A stretch of DNA of 64,000 nt from positions 42,874,435 through 42,938,434 of the forward strand of contig NC_066317.1 of assembly GCF_022539315.1 (NCBI RefSeq), read 5' to 3'. The notes below the pieces were generated by a model. It ran no database searches. It had not been told where the DNA came from and saw only the letters and a list, made by a program, of their open reading frames with translations. Below, piece after piece: positions 11,130 through 23,400 of this stretch; the stretch's first letter is position 1; the number at the start of each line of letters is the position of its first letter. Made by a program: the position numbers and the translations under genes. Source of the stretch: Serinus canaria. Taxonomy: Eukaryota > Chordata > Aves > Passeriformes > Fringillidae.

Positions 11130-14035
11130 GGAAGTGGGGAATGAGAGCCAGATCCTGGGAACAGCAGGGAAATGAGGCTCTATAAAGGAGTCTGGTGAGG
11201 GAATTGGTGCTTGGCACTGCAAGACAGTCTGATAATTGTTTCTGCACAGCAAAGGGACTTTCAGGAAGTGAATTGATGTTCATGGATTTTATAGCACAAT
11301 AGTTCTATATGCTTCTTCCTACAAATAGATGGAAGTCCTTGAAGGAAAGAATTGTAGACCACTTTTTCTCCCTCCTTTGTTGATTTACATTACAAAAACC
11401 CCTCAATATTTTGATTCCTATTCACTATTAAACACTACTACCTCTCACCTGTTTCTTAGCACAGCACAATTAATATATCTCTATGTACCTCCTTTTCTAG
11501 TCAAGAATTAGAACACAGACTTTCCCTTCAAGGGCTGAGTTTTTAAACATCTCCCTTTAATCCAAAGCTAACTATTTCTAGTGAGAACAGAATTGTGAAC
11601 ATGGACTGAAATTCTATTCTATTCTACTTTGTGAATTCACATGCACATCAGTGGGATTTGCATAAACCTGTATCCAGCACATCTATGTCGTCACCCTGAG
11701 TTGGAGACCAGCAGGGTACAATGGAGCTCAAATACAAAACTTTCAGAATAACTCATGGAAATTTGGATGTTCAAGTGGTATTATGGGGATAGGCTTTCTA
11801 ATTTCTGCACATCTTTGGAGTTGCTGTTGTTCATTATAGTAATTTAAGCATGGCTGTGGATGGACAACTGCTGCTAGTCCTGTTAAGACTACATTCTGTA
11901 CTACACCCAAATATCTGTTTTGTAGATCTGCACAGAAATTCTTTTGGGGTCCCAATCACTAACCTTTGATCTTTATTAATTGGTGGTGGTGAAGGGTTAG
12001 AACATAACTATCTATAGGATGAATTTGGAATAACTATTTTACTGAAAAGATAATCTTGAACTTACTCACTTCATTCAGTTAATATCACTTCATATTTTGA
12101 GCTGAAAAACAAATACGAATAAAAATACACCTATAAATACAAAAAAAGCAATTCAGATCAGGCTGTGCTAACAGAAATATCAACAATTTTCCTCAAGGTC
12201 TCCAAAACTGAGAAATTAATCACAAGAAATTGATTCAGTTTGCCAGACTGAGGTACAGAATAAACAAGCAAAAGACTTCTTAAAATGTGTTATTTGACAG
12301 ATTCAATAAAGCCTGTTTCAGAACATGAGATTTCCATTTTGAATTAGTTTTAATATTCATATTTATAGAAAAAGCAATCTACCATTCTTTGATATCCAGC
12401 AATTTACTTCAGACTTGTACAATGTCTTATTTTCCTCTCTTATCAAACACACACTGCAAAGAGAAAAATGCCCAAGTCTTGATACCAGTGTGTAAGAGGG
12501 TTTTAAACCTTGCACCTTCCACTTTAGCAAGGATTATTAGGGGGAAAAATGTAGGAAGTGGGATGGGAATTATTTGTGCAATTTACACAATAAATAGATT
12601 GATTACGATTGATTCAGCTCTTGTTCCTCTTCTTATTTCAAATAACAAATTAAGCAACTTTATACTGCAAAACAGTGACAGTTGGATAAAAAACCTTGCA
12701 GTGCTTTATATATCATCCACTCTTTCTTCCCTGATATCATAAGTTCCTTTTTCCTAGACAATTATAACTGTTAGCAGCTTCTGTGAAATGTGCAGGACAG
12801 TCTCAGCACAATATATATTCTTAAAATCCAAAATTTTCAAAATTTTATGCTGAAAATATAAATATTTGCATTAAAAAATCCTTGACAAATAGTTTTATAC
12901 ATGTATCTTAATTGAAATTAAAAAATCAAAATTTACTCAATGTGCTAATCCTTCAATAAGACAGAGATCTGAGCTCAAGCTTTCCTGCTGAAAGCTGTGT
13001 TCCTTCCAACATTTCAGTGAATATAATTGACATGGAAATATCTCTGATCATTTATAGACAAGGTAAAAAGCCTGTGTTTGCACAAGTAGTCTATATGACA
13101 TTTTACTAGACAAAACACATCAAGCATATTGTCACTGATCATATTGATCAGCTCAATGGCATTTCTTTAGAGCATCATCAAACAGCAAGATTATGCAAAT
13201 TTAGGGTAGGATCATGCCTTTGTTCCAGTTTTCTCTTTGTGTCTGCTCATCAGGTTGCAGCACTTAGAGCTAGAAATACATCTCAGCAGTTTAAAGTCTG
13301 GTAGGATTGCAGGCTCACAGAGCAGGTGTAAACAAGTCTTTCATCCTAAAATTTCCTGAAAGCCTCTTGTCTTCTGAAGGCTGGGCTTCTTTCATGCCTC
13401 CTTCATCTGCTCTTAGGCTCTATTCCCTGATTTTGCTCTTGATGTATTAGGGAATACTCTAAACTCCTTGTTAGCTTTCACATTTACAAAATCCCCAATT
13501 TTATAACATTTTCCCTGAACCTAAGCTCTCTTTTCCATCCATCTCCTCCCAGTCCTAAAGACTGCCTTACATAACTTTAGTTTTACCAGATTAATTTTCT
13601 CCTTTCCAAGCCTCTCATCCTAGCAAACCCTTCACCTATTCCCCTTCCTCTTTTGTGCTTTTCTTAGGGAGCAGCTATTAGTTATTTCCTAGCTTTATCT
13701 GTAAGTCTCTCTGTCTAGAACAGTATGTGAGAAATCAACAAAAGAACATGGAGTTAATGTTCTTACTTATAAGAAGATCACCAAAAAAGCCTGTACCAGA
13801 GATTAAAAAGTCTCAGGAAATGGAATAAAAAAGTGAAAGTTCTATAGAAAATACAAAGTTCCGAGAGTGTTAAGATATGTTTATTGGTATGATGAAAAAA
13901 TAATTTGTAAGCTTGAACTTTCAGACATTTAGCTATTATGCCCCTCTTAATGGACAGAAATCTTTAGTTCTTCTAAATAATATTAAAATGTTAATCTATT
14001 AATTAGGCACTTAGAATTCAAAGCATAAATATTGT
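11130..14035. other. Non-coding DNA, nothing recognised
   Basis: AT-rich. The 117-codon plus frame at 12389-12742 and the 70-codon minus frame at 11743-11955 have no recognisable motif. No repeat family was identified. Confidence 0.55.
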
Positions 14036-14038
14036 GGG

Positions 14039-14086
14039 ATTTTTGAAAATGAAAGAAAGAGCATTTTTGAAAATGAAAGAAAAAGC
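14039..14086. repeat. 24-bp tandem duplication
   Basis: Two adjacent copies (14039-14062 and 14063-14086) of an A-rich unit differing at one base. Confidence 0.9.
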
Positions 14087-14526
14087 AACTGCTAGCTTAC
14101 CTGTTAAATCTTACTCAATTTTATATTAGGAGGAGAAAATTTGCTAGAATAATGGAAATGTCCTAAATATTTTATGAAGTATCCCACAGAAATCATTAAT
14201 GAATTTATTTCCTACTGCACACTTTTTGAACCATATGGAATGGCTGAAACAGTTTAGGGGGAAGGAGACTGGAGGGGGGGGATACCTCTAATCTCTACAT
14301 TTTCAGACCATTGGCAATATTCTATTACTCTTTATATGCTAATAATGTTTTGATCAGGAGAAAAATCTCCAAAAGAGCTGCATCACTTTATGGTATAACT
14401 TCTGTAGAATTTTGCAATAGGCTTGCAAAGTTGCCTTTGTACATTGATGTTAAGGATCAAAGCAATATAATGCACATAAAGCAATGACAAAAAGGTGTTT
14501 TACAGCACTAGTTGTTTTGGTTTTTC

Positions 14527-14705
14527 TTTTTTTTTTTTTTAAGCCTAATTAGTACTAGTAATGGCATAATACCAGCCATACTTAACTACTCATCTCCTTA
14601 AAATGTGATGAGATTGACAGACTAATGTCTGCAGTGTAGCCTATTTTCTATACTTGCTCCAGCCTAATAATTTCCTCATGGCAAAACCAAAAAAAAAAAA
14701 AAAAA
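14527..14705. repeat. Facing T and A homopolymer tracts
   Basis: A T run at 14527-14540 and an A run at 14689-14705 lie about 150 bp apart and could pair as a hairpin stem. The sequence between them is unrecognised. No target-site duplication supports calling this a retrocopy. Confidence 0.5.
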
Positions 14706-14709
14706 GGAA

Positions 14710-16130
14710 TATTGGAATATTGTCTTATCCACTCAGTATTTTTGACTTTCAACACAGTCTTAATATTCTTGTGATCTGAATCTTTCTGATATGCAAACAA
14801 CACTTATGGTTACACCAGTGCTCCTTAATAAAAGCATCAGGTGGTGAACCTGCCATTTTAGCCAGTATGCACATGCTAAACTGAAGAACACCTATCAGAG
14901 AAGAGTTTACAGGCACCATTAATCCAGGCTTTACACTGCTTGAAAACCATGCATCTATAAAGCCCTAGGGATCCCTTATTTTAAGAAAAATTTGGAGAAA
15001 TAGAGCATGATGGTGCATAATCTCCAGTGTGCATATACAGCAATATGCAAGGAAACAGTGGGTGGCCTATTGAATAGTAACAGAGGCACAGATGAATGAA
15101 AAGAAATGTCAGCAACTGAGTGCTGTGGTTTCAGCTGGGTGGGTTTAGGCTAATACTGCTATGGCTTGCTCAGCTGGCTTCCTGCAGTTTTAATGATGAC
15201 TGATCCTTATAGTTAAGAAGCAAAATTCAGCTAAAATATAGCACAAGACTGTGTGCAGAGCCTATACACTGCTTGTTCAGATTTCTGCTTCCCTTTGATC
15301 TTCATGCCCATTTACTGGTAGCATAACCAGCTGATTAAATGATCTTATTTAGACTCACTGTTAGATGACAACTCCAGCAGACACAAGATGCATCCTAGAT
15401 CAGAGTGTCTTTTTCACTTAGAAAAAGAGGACTTTCAGGAATATATTGATAACTAGCTAAACAGAATCTAGCTTTTAAGCTTCACTGAGTACTTATTGCT
15501 GCAGTCTTTAATATTATAAACCACAAATCTAATGTTACAATTAAAAGACTATCAGTAGATGACCACATTCTTTGCCTCCAATGCTTAGAGTACTTCCAGC
15601 CACTACAGGAAAAATCTACAGGACATAATTATGTCAGTCATTCAGAATGTTCTAATACTGACAGAATGTCTCTCTCCTTTGAGATATATATTATACTGCT
15701 AATATCAGTGTTTAAGGGGTCTATATGAAAGTTTATTTCTCTCCAGATATTAGCATTATATCCACAAATTCTGAAGTGCCCTTCAATATTTATGTATATT
15801 ATTACAAACACTCAGATAAATCCTTTAGCTCTTATATATAAGTACAGCCCTTGGGGGCCTTTGTAGTTGTATAGATATATATAACTATACCTATAAAATA
15901 AACACAAATTGACCTCTCTGATATCACCTTTGGCTAATTATAGTAAGAATACTTTTCAAGCTATTTTGTTGCATAATTATGTTGCTAAGGGAGGAAAGAG
16001 GTAAGGAAATCCCACTTAGTGTTTCTCATTTTCCCTCTTGCAGCATATCTTATGGACACTAAAGACCTCACGTCTTGACATATTACTTACAGCTTGACAT
16101 TCAGAAGAGCTTCTACTTCCATATGAAGTT
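14710..16130. other. Non-coding DNA, nothing recognised
   Basis: AT-rich with no coding frame and no recognised repeat. Short TA-rich runs occur around 15,840-15,890. Confidence 0.6.
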
Positions 16131-16133
16131 GTA

Positions 16134-16830
16134 CTAAACCTTTGGCACTTTCCTAGTAATTTTGAAGCTAGTTGGGGTCCCCCCAGTTTGGTAGGGTCTG
16201 TAAAGATTGCTGTTCATACACATCTGGAGCACTTGTTGGGAAGGTGGGAGGTAAGGTCCAGGGTTGAGTTGCTCCTGAGCAGATGACAAGCCAGGGGCTG
16301 AGGATGATGGCCAGGTAGGTTCACTAGCAAAAATGCAGTCTTTAGGCACTTTAGCAGAGCAAGTCCCATAGCAGTAAATGGGGGCTACCCACAGTTCAGA
16401 GACTGTTGGAAAAACCTGTAGCAACAAGACAGGTTTGAGGTCAAGCTAAAGTCAATCAGCCAAGGTGAGGAGAAGCAGGAATTAGTAATGTGGAAAGTTA
16501 GGCACACACGTGCCTAGAATGCCCCAAGTCAAAATGAAAAGCCATGGCATGAGATTAAATGCAGCTCCCAAAGCAATGAAAAGAGGCTCCTGCAGCTCTT
16601 TGCATACCCTAACTGCTGCTACAGCTGTCTCATGTGGGGCTGGGACACATCAGAGGTGACCTTCAGTACAGATGCTGCAGTCCCATGTGGGGAAGAGCAG
16701 AGGTGGGATTGTCTGTCAGTGTGCTCAGGTGGCTTCTCTGGTGCTTCTGAGTGCACTGCTCTTTCCATGCACTTTTCCTTGGCTGTGGTAAGGAAAGTGT
16801 GATTCACTTGTAAATAATTGTCTAAATGCA
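16134..16830 (-). other. GC-richer unidentified block
   Basis: This stretch stands out from its AT-rich flanks. On the minus strand it has a 97-codon frame (16427-16134) rich in S, P and Q. Just upstream, at about 16,430, is a pyrimidine-poor CAG that is a weak candidate splice acceptor. I recognise no protein or repeat family. It could be an old repeat copy, an exon remnant or a regulatory segment. Confidence 0.2.
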
Positions 16831-19800
16831 TTTCTCCTCATGTTACTCCTATGTGGTGTAGGAGCTTGCTTTTCAAATTTCAATTCTATATTTATTGAAT
16901 TTTTTTTTTTTATATTCCATGTTGGTCTGTTCTTTGATACTTTTATTGTCCTTGTAATTGGCTCTTTCTGCATGGAAGTGGTATCAATATGCATAAATGT
17001 TTCTGAAAAAAAAACTTATTTCCAGGAAATAGTAGATTTCTGTTTACTCTACTCTCCCAAATTTACACCTTTAAAAATCATGTTCTCCTAAAAGTAATAA
17101 TGTATAGAAATCCTTTTCTATTGTATTTTGAACACTTGGAGGGTATATTTAAAAGATCTCTGCAGTGATATCTAACAACCATAAACAGAAGTTGATAAAA
17201 TAGGTTTTCTGTATTTTAAGTGAATAAAATCATTGAAATCCACAGTATCTATGGAAAGATACAGCAACTGCATCAAAACTTCCCTGCAGTGCTGTCATGG
17301 GAGTTCCATAAAAATGTTAATAAGTTCAGGAATATTTTCTCAAGATAACTTTTTAAGTGAAATATTCCAGCAATGTGTGATAGCAAATGATTATCCATAA
17401 ACTGCAGGAGTAATTTTTCCTTTTAAGTCCTGATTCAGCAGGTAGGTGTCCATTTTCAGTCTTTAGGCATCTTCAAGGAATTTCTTTTTGATAATGAAAA
17501 CAGTATCACTGATGTACAGCACAGTCTCTTATTTAATGACACAGCAGTCTTTTCTTTATTTCCTATGTGAGTTTCTGAAATATGCTCTTCAGACATATTT
17601 CAGGGAGAGCTACAAAATATATTCAGGCTACTGCATTCTATTTCTTAGAAACAGCAATTTTTATTTCACTCTCATCTAACAAGCCAATTTTGAAGTGATG
17701 ATATTATAGTTCAGCAAATGTAGATTTTGAGATATGAGCCAGGTTCATGATACATAAATTATATAACCTAAGATGGAGTATAATGTTACAATGTCACACT
17801 AGAGCTAAGTCTATTTCCTGAGTTGTAGAACAGTCTTGTCTTCTGTCAGTGCAACAGCAATATGACTTTTTTTTTTGTTGTTTTATAATTAGTGACTCTG
17901 TATCATATTTTCTCAGATTCTAGGTAAAAAAATGAAAATCTTCCCAGCAACAGCCCTGCACCTGCATCTCCCCCCTGAAATTTCAGACACAATATATCCT
18001 TTAAGGCTGTCCTACATTTACTGGTAAAAGAAAACATCTACAAGGCTAAAGTATCTTGGCACTTTCTACTCTCTCTATTAGGTTGCACAGGTGCAATTGA
18101 AGGTAGATTTTACACCCTTTATGGAATTTAGTTAACACTACTGATGAAGGAGTATGAGATGGAAACCCCTCCCTAGCTTATTATTCAGCTATTTATGTCA
18201 GTCCTGTTACTCTTGTGTCTCTCTAAGGTTACCAGGAGTAGAGAGTAATAATGGTTTATTTTCTCCCTTGAAAAAGTATGATGGAAATCTGAAAACCTTT
18301 GAATAACAAGCCTTGGAAGAAGATGTCATCGTTACACAAATGCTTTACCAGTTAAAAGAGTGGAAAACCATGTAAACAAAACTGTTCTAAGTGTGCAGAT
18401 TCCATGAACTACAATGTCCAATTTCACACAGTGCTAGGAGAAGACAATCACACAATAATTTTGGAGTGTACAACTGTGTAGTTCATGGCAGGCAAACTAC
18501 ACATTTGCAGTTTAAATCTTGTCCCCATGGATATACACAGAGTTCAAATTATGACTATTATGAATTTATAGCTAAGCATCTATTTTCCCTCTTCTCCCCT
18601 GCAAAGATATTCCAGCTCTAGAAAAAGATAAACTAATTTAGAATTTGCTTAATATCTTTTCTAATATGTTTCATGCTAAGGTAGCAGTAACAGAGGTAAT
18701 TATTATTCTATTTGATCAGACAAGAAACAGGAAGTGTGTTGGTTAGGAGAATGAGGTGCCTACAGGCTGGATCTCAGACTTAGATTTACAAAACTCAGTT
18801 CTGATACATCCTATTTCTAGTACTCCCATCCATACATGGCTTTAGGAGAAAGGTTTAAACTCCATGTTATTCTCACTTGAGCCCTTGGAACTTGCTGTAT
18901 GTCCTTCAGTGGTACCACAGGCTGAAGGTGCTCCCTTGGTGTCAGCAGACAGTCCAGGGGTGTGTTTACTACATCAGCCAAGTGCCAAACTTGGGTAATC
19001 AGGGCCCTAAGTACTTGCAACAGCATTGCCAAGGCTATTCTGACACTCCTTCAAATTTACCAGCTGCTGCTCCTGTATGGTGTTCCTCTAGTCTGTGTGT
19101 GTGTTTCAGTTTTGGATATTTACCCTGTCCTTTACACATACTCTCAGTGGTCTGCTTAGTGTTCCAGTGTTCCTAATTTAAGATTTTTTTTTTTTTTTTG
19201 GTCTGTGGTACTGGGTCTGCATGTTCTAAATGAAAAAACATTTCAAAAGCAAATAATTGGTAGATGCCAGAATCAGTAAAATCTTCAAAATTTGGAAGAT
19301 TTCAGAGGGTTGTGACTATTTATGGTACTCCTTGGATAACAACCTGCAGGGACTGCTGACCCATCTACAGGAATGCTGGAAGAAACAAGGGACTACTACA
19401 AATCAGAATGCTGTGCAACACATACTAGGATAGAAGGAAGCACGAAATTTTTCTGTCTTTTCACTGAAAAAAAAATCTACAGTCAGCAGCTGCACACAGA
19501 ACAAACTTTTAATAAGGTTATACTTATTATTGGTACAGAAATGGGCCATCAGGTGTTGTTGTTTTCTCCTGAAGAAGATGAATAATTGGTCCAAAGTCTT
19601 TTAATATTATGGGCTCAGAACATTTAGCAAAGGAATTTCCTAGTGAGAAAACAGTGAAGGGCTCAGATTTATCATGTTCCATCCTGTAACAGTGGTGGAC
19701 ATGGAGGATATTGGCAAGTGGCCTATTTCAGAAGGTGCTGGAACCAGCAATCTGGTGAAAGGATCAGAAATATCAATTGAGGTTAGTCAGCTCTTGGGTA

Positions 19801-19880
19801 GCATGGAGAAGTTAGATAATTAAAAGCTTTTGGAAGTGATTACTTCTATAACAGAAACCCTTGAACCTGGAAGAGTTTTA
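16831..19880. other. Non-coding DNA, no gene seen
   Basis: Mostly AT-rich. The segment 18,820-19,080 is GC-richer and open on both strands (71 and 99 codons), but neither frame is recognisable. The last kilobase precedes the Gypsy-type fossil and might contain decayed gag or protease sequence; I could not identify either. A T run is at 19183-19199. Confidence 0.5.
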
Positions 19881-19888
19881 TAAATGAC

Positions 19889-20440
19889 TCAGATCTTGAA
19901 CAGTTACGGAATATAGTAAAAGGCAAATTATGGGAGATGCTACAGTCAGTCATTACAGCATTTCAGAGAGAATGCTGCAGCCTAATTACATTAGTTCCGG
20001 AACCTTATCAGCATATCTGATTTCTGTATTGATTTCTGGAAGCTAAATGCAATATCTGGTTCAGATGTACATCCAATAGCTCAGATTAATGGAATGCTAC
20101 TAGGCTTGAGTAATGGCCAATATGTAACTACACCTGACTTAACAAGTGATATTTGCAGATGCTTTTAGCTTCCCAGATGCTAGAAGACCATTTCCTTTTC
20201 TGTAGTCCATGAGGAGTGTTAGTTTTAAAAGTGACCTTTATTTACAATAAGCTCCAGCAGCATTTTCAATACTGATAGGGAAAAGTAATTTATGTTAACC
20301 AGAGAAGCACATTTTAATGTAGTGATCTATATCACTCACTTATCTAGATACAGGTGGAACACCTGCAAAAGGCATAAATGTCCCTGGGACATTTCAGGAT
20401 GCTCACCTTGCCTTGCTAACATGGCTAAATGACAAAATGT
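19889..20440 (+). mobile_element. Decayed Ty3/Gypsy-type reverse transcriptase fragment
   Basis: Conserved blocks of a Ty3/Gypsy RT domain appear in order across about 550 bp. The approach segment ending in a leucine-valine-proline block is open at 19889-20017. After a TGA (20018-20020, where the family usually has arginine) and a one-base shift comes FCIDFWKLNAIS at 20022. This continues to a TTPDLTSD block at about 20,127-20,150. Further on, in other frames, are an APAAF block near 20,253, a tyrosine block at about 20,330 where the catalytic aspartates of the Y-x-D-D box are replaced (Y-I-T-H), a short VEHLQKA segment at about 20,350-20,371, and a final ANMAK segment near 20,417. At least four frame changes and several stops make it dead. 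RT copies element RNA into DNA; here nothing functional remains. No integrase, RNase H or LTRs were identified. Confidence 0.8.
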
Positions 20441-20449
20441 GTGCACTGA

Positions 20450-23400
20450 GATGAAATACAAGGGAAATATATTTTTTAAAGGGAAGGAATAAGACTATGT
20501 GCTGGGTTTCACTGGAAATAAGTCTCACATATCAGCCTCTATGGCACTGTCTTTTGGATATGTGATTAAAACAGTCTTAATTGTTTGGTTTATTCCTAAA
20601 CAATGTTTGCACAGACTAAGAGCTTTCTGTTTCCCACCCTGTCATCCATAGCAGGTAGGCTGGAGGTTGGCAAGGAGCTTGAAGGAGACACAAGCAGGAC
20701 ACACCCAGACTGACCAAAGGAATGTATAAATAATATGTCCAACAATAGAATCTGAGGAGAGGATATTTTGGGGGAGGTAGCCATTGCATGGCAGCTGGCT
20801 GGGCATCAGTGTCCTTGAGGAGGCAGTGAGTGAATGCCTTTGTATCTCCTTTTTTGAGTATTTTTTTCTTCCCTCTCTTTCAGGAGGGAGAGTGAGCAAG
20901 TGGCTGAGTGGTGAATAGTCACTGGCTGGGGTCAAGCGTCACAGACTGATGAAGAAAGGGCTTCCACAGGGTGCCCCATTCTTATCAGCAACCAAAAGAT
21001 TTTTTTTCCTTTTGTATTTATCTAAGTATTGACAAGTTAAAGATGTTTTTTTGCCTGGGGAGGTTTGTTCTAGGACAGTGCATTCTGTAAGGTGTGGTCA
21101 GCAGCTTGTGTGAATGCAGTAGGTGAGAGAACATGAATCTTTTGCAATGCCTTCTTTTGTATGTGAAGGCTTTTATTGGACCCTCAGAGCTAAAAGTGCT
21201 CTGATCCATTCCTTGATCTTCTTTCTCTTCCCTGGAAGAGCTGTTACATGGTGATAGGCATTGACTGTCTGCTCACACAGAGGACAATTAAGACCTTAAA
21301 TACCACCTCCTTGAAGTCTGTTAAGTGGAAATTTACCCATTAAGATACTAGAAAGTTATCCATAAGAAAAAGCCCTTACTGCCTTTGTTGCACCTACAGG
21401 TAAGACCCTAGCAGAGTGACAATGATTAAATGTCACATTATCAAAACCACAAAACCAAAGCCCTCTTAACATCTTTTGGCTGCAGATAAGTTCCTGGATG
21501 TGCATATTATTTCTGTACAGCAGTCATATTAGATAATGCAAATCAGAGCCAGTTACAATGTGTGACACAGCTCAGCAGAATGTGGATTTTACCAGATCAG
21601 GACCAGACGTAGGTTATGTGTGTGAATACACAGTAAAATGGAAAATCATGCATCCTTTCAAAAAAAACCAAAACAACAGTTGTATAACTGCATTACTGCA
21701 GGGCCAAGCCACAGCTAGCATTGCTTCATAAGCCCAAAAATGGTGTTGCATTTGATTCTAGCATCTCTGAGATGACATAGATTCTTGCACGTCTCTGCCA
21801 GACTTTGAAATTGATGTTGAGTCTCCATGAAACCTTTGAACACAGTCAGTTTGTTCAGGGTTGAATTGGCTCTACACTGTGCCTAAAAAATCTTTTTTTT
21901 TTTTTTTTTTATTTTTTATTTTTTTTATTTGTGGTTTCATTAACAGAGACTGTTGCTCTTTATAATGCATCGATTTTTTTTTTTAATTTTTAGAGCAACT
22001 CAGAACTAAACAGGTGACAAAATATGCGTATTAAGTTCTGCTATGGGCAATCTCTTGGGACCACATAAACTACACTGAGCTGGAGTATATGATGGAAAGA
22101 ATCTGTACACAGCAGAACAGAAAACAGGATAGAGGGTCCACCTTTAAAAGTGGACCTCAGCTCTTCCATTATATTTCCTGCCTTAACTGAAAGCAGTTCC
22201 ATGTAATATAGATTAGCAACACACACAAATGGTAACCACAGAACAGGCACTGCAATCCACTTCCTTGTCTCCTGTGTAGGAGCTTTTTTATGGGACCACA
22301 GCCCCATGTATGTGCCCTAACAAATACCTTTATTTTCTTAGTTGATGTGTATAAAATCTGGGACAGATCCTGTTCCCTATCACTGCTTTGCTCTGGGGCC
22401 AATGTTTAGACATTAGAGAAAGTAGGTTTGACTGGCTTACATGTGGCCATGAGAGGTTGAATGAGCTCCAAGCAGCTTGACACCACACAGCTCCCAAATG
22501 ATGGAAAGGCAGAGAAAAGGAACAGAGCTCTCCCTACTGGAGAGACAATAAAGAGACAATGAGTGACTCGATTATGTGTCTATCTACACCTGTAGAAAGA
22601 AAACATTTAATGGCTGCTATTACTCTGTCTGCAAGTTACTTAGAGAAATAATATATGTACTTCTTCCTTTTTCCTCCTTGAAAAATACCTCCAACCTTTG
22701 CATTAACTCTGATATGAACAAGACCAAGTCATTATTGCAATATTACCATAAAGGTTTCGGTGAATTTCTCTGTAAGGATAAAACCATTCTTTTGAGTTGG
22801 GAGTTTCAGTGAGACACCCCTTTTTTCCCCTATCCAAACTTTTCCCACTCCTTTTTTTTTTGTGAATTGTATTGACTCCATCACGATTATGAAATACACC
22901 CATTTGATTATGATCTATGTGTCCTTGAACACACTTAATGCTTTTTTTGGTAAAAAATACATGTCTGTTCTAAGCCCAAAGTTAATAGAAATGAAGACAT
23001 TTTGAAAAGTCTTTGGTCAGATGCTTAATGGTTGCACATATGGTAGGCTTAATAGCTTACGTTCAACGTGACTGTGAGAAGTAAATAAACTCCAAGCAAT
23101 TTCACATAATTTAATTCCTGAAAGAAACTTTGACCTTGATATTCCTTGTTATGTATATAAATAAAAATAAATTAAGATGTTTTGTGCTGAGCCGACTGGG
23201 AGTTCTAGAATAGCAATGAAGCTCTACATTGAATCAAGGTGTTCCATAAACCTTTAATTTCCTTGAAAAAACAGTAATTTATTTCATGGTAATCTCCTTT
23301 CTGCTGAACAAGTGGTTGCATTTTCTCAGTGGGAAAGTAAACCAGCTGGAGATTTAATGTAAGGAGTAACTCAGCGCTGCAAAATACTGTGTATATAAAA

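Noticed and set aside
12389..12742. 117-codon plus-strand ORF
   Set aside because: No motif, no neighbouring exon structure, ordinary AT-rich composition.
14527..14705. Possible processed retrocopy between T and A tracts
   Set aside because: No target-site duplication and nothing coding between the tracts.
18817..19176. gag-like frames upstream of the Gypsy-type fossil
   Set aside because: Open on both strands but no zinc knuckle, capsid or protease motif could be seen.
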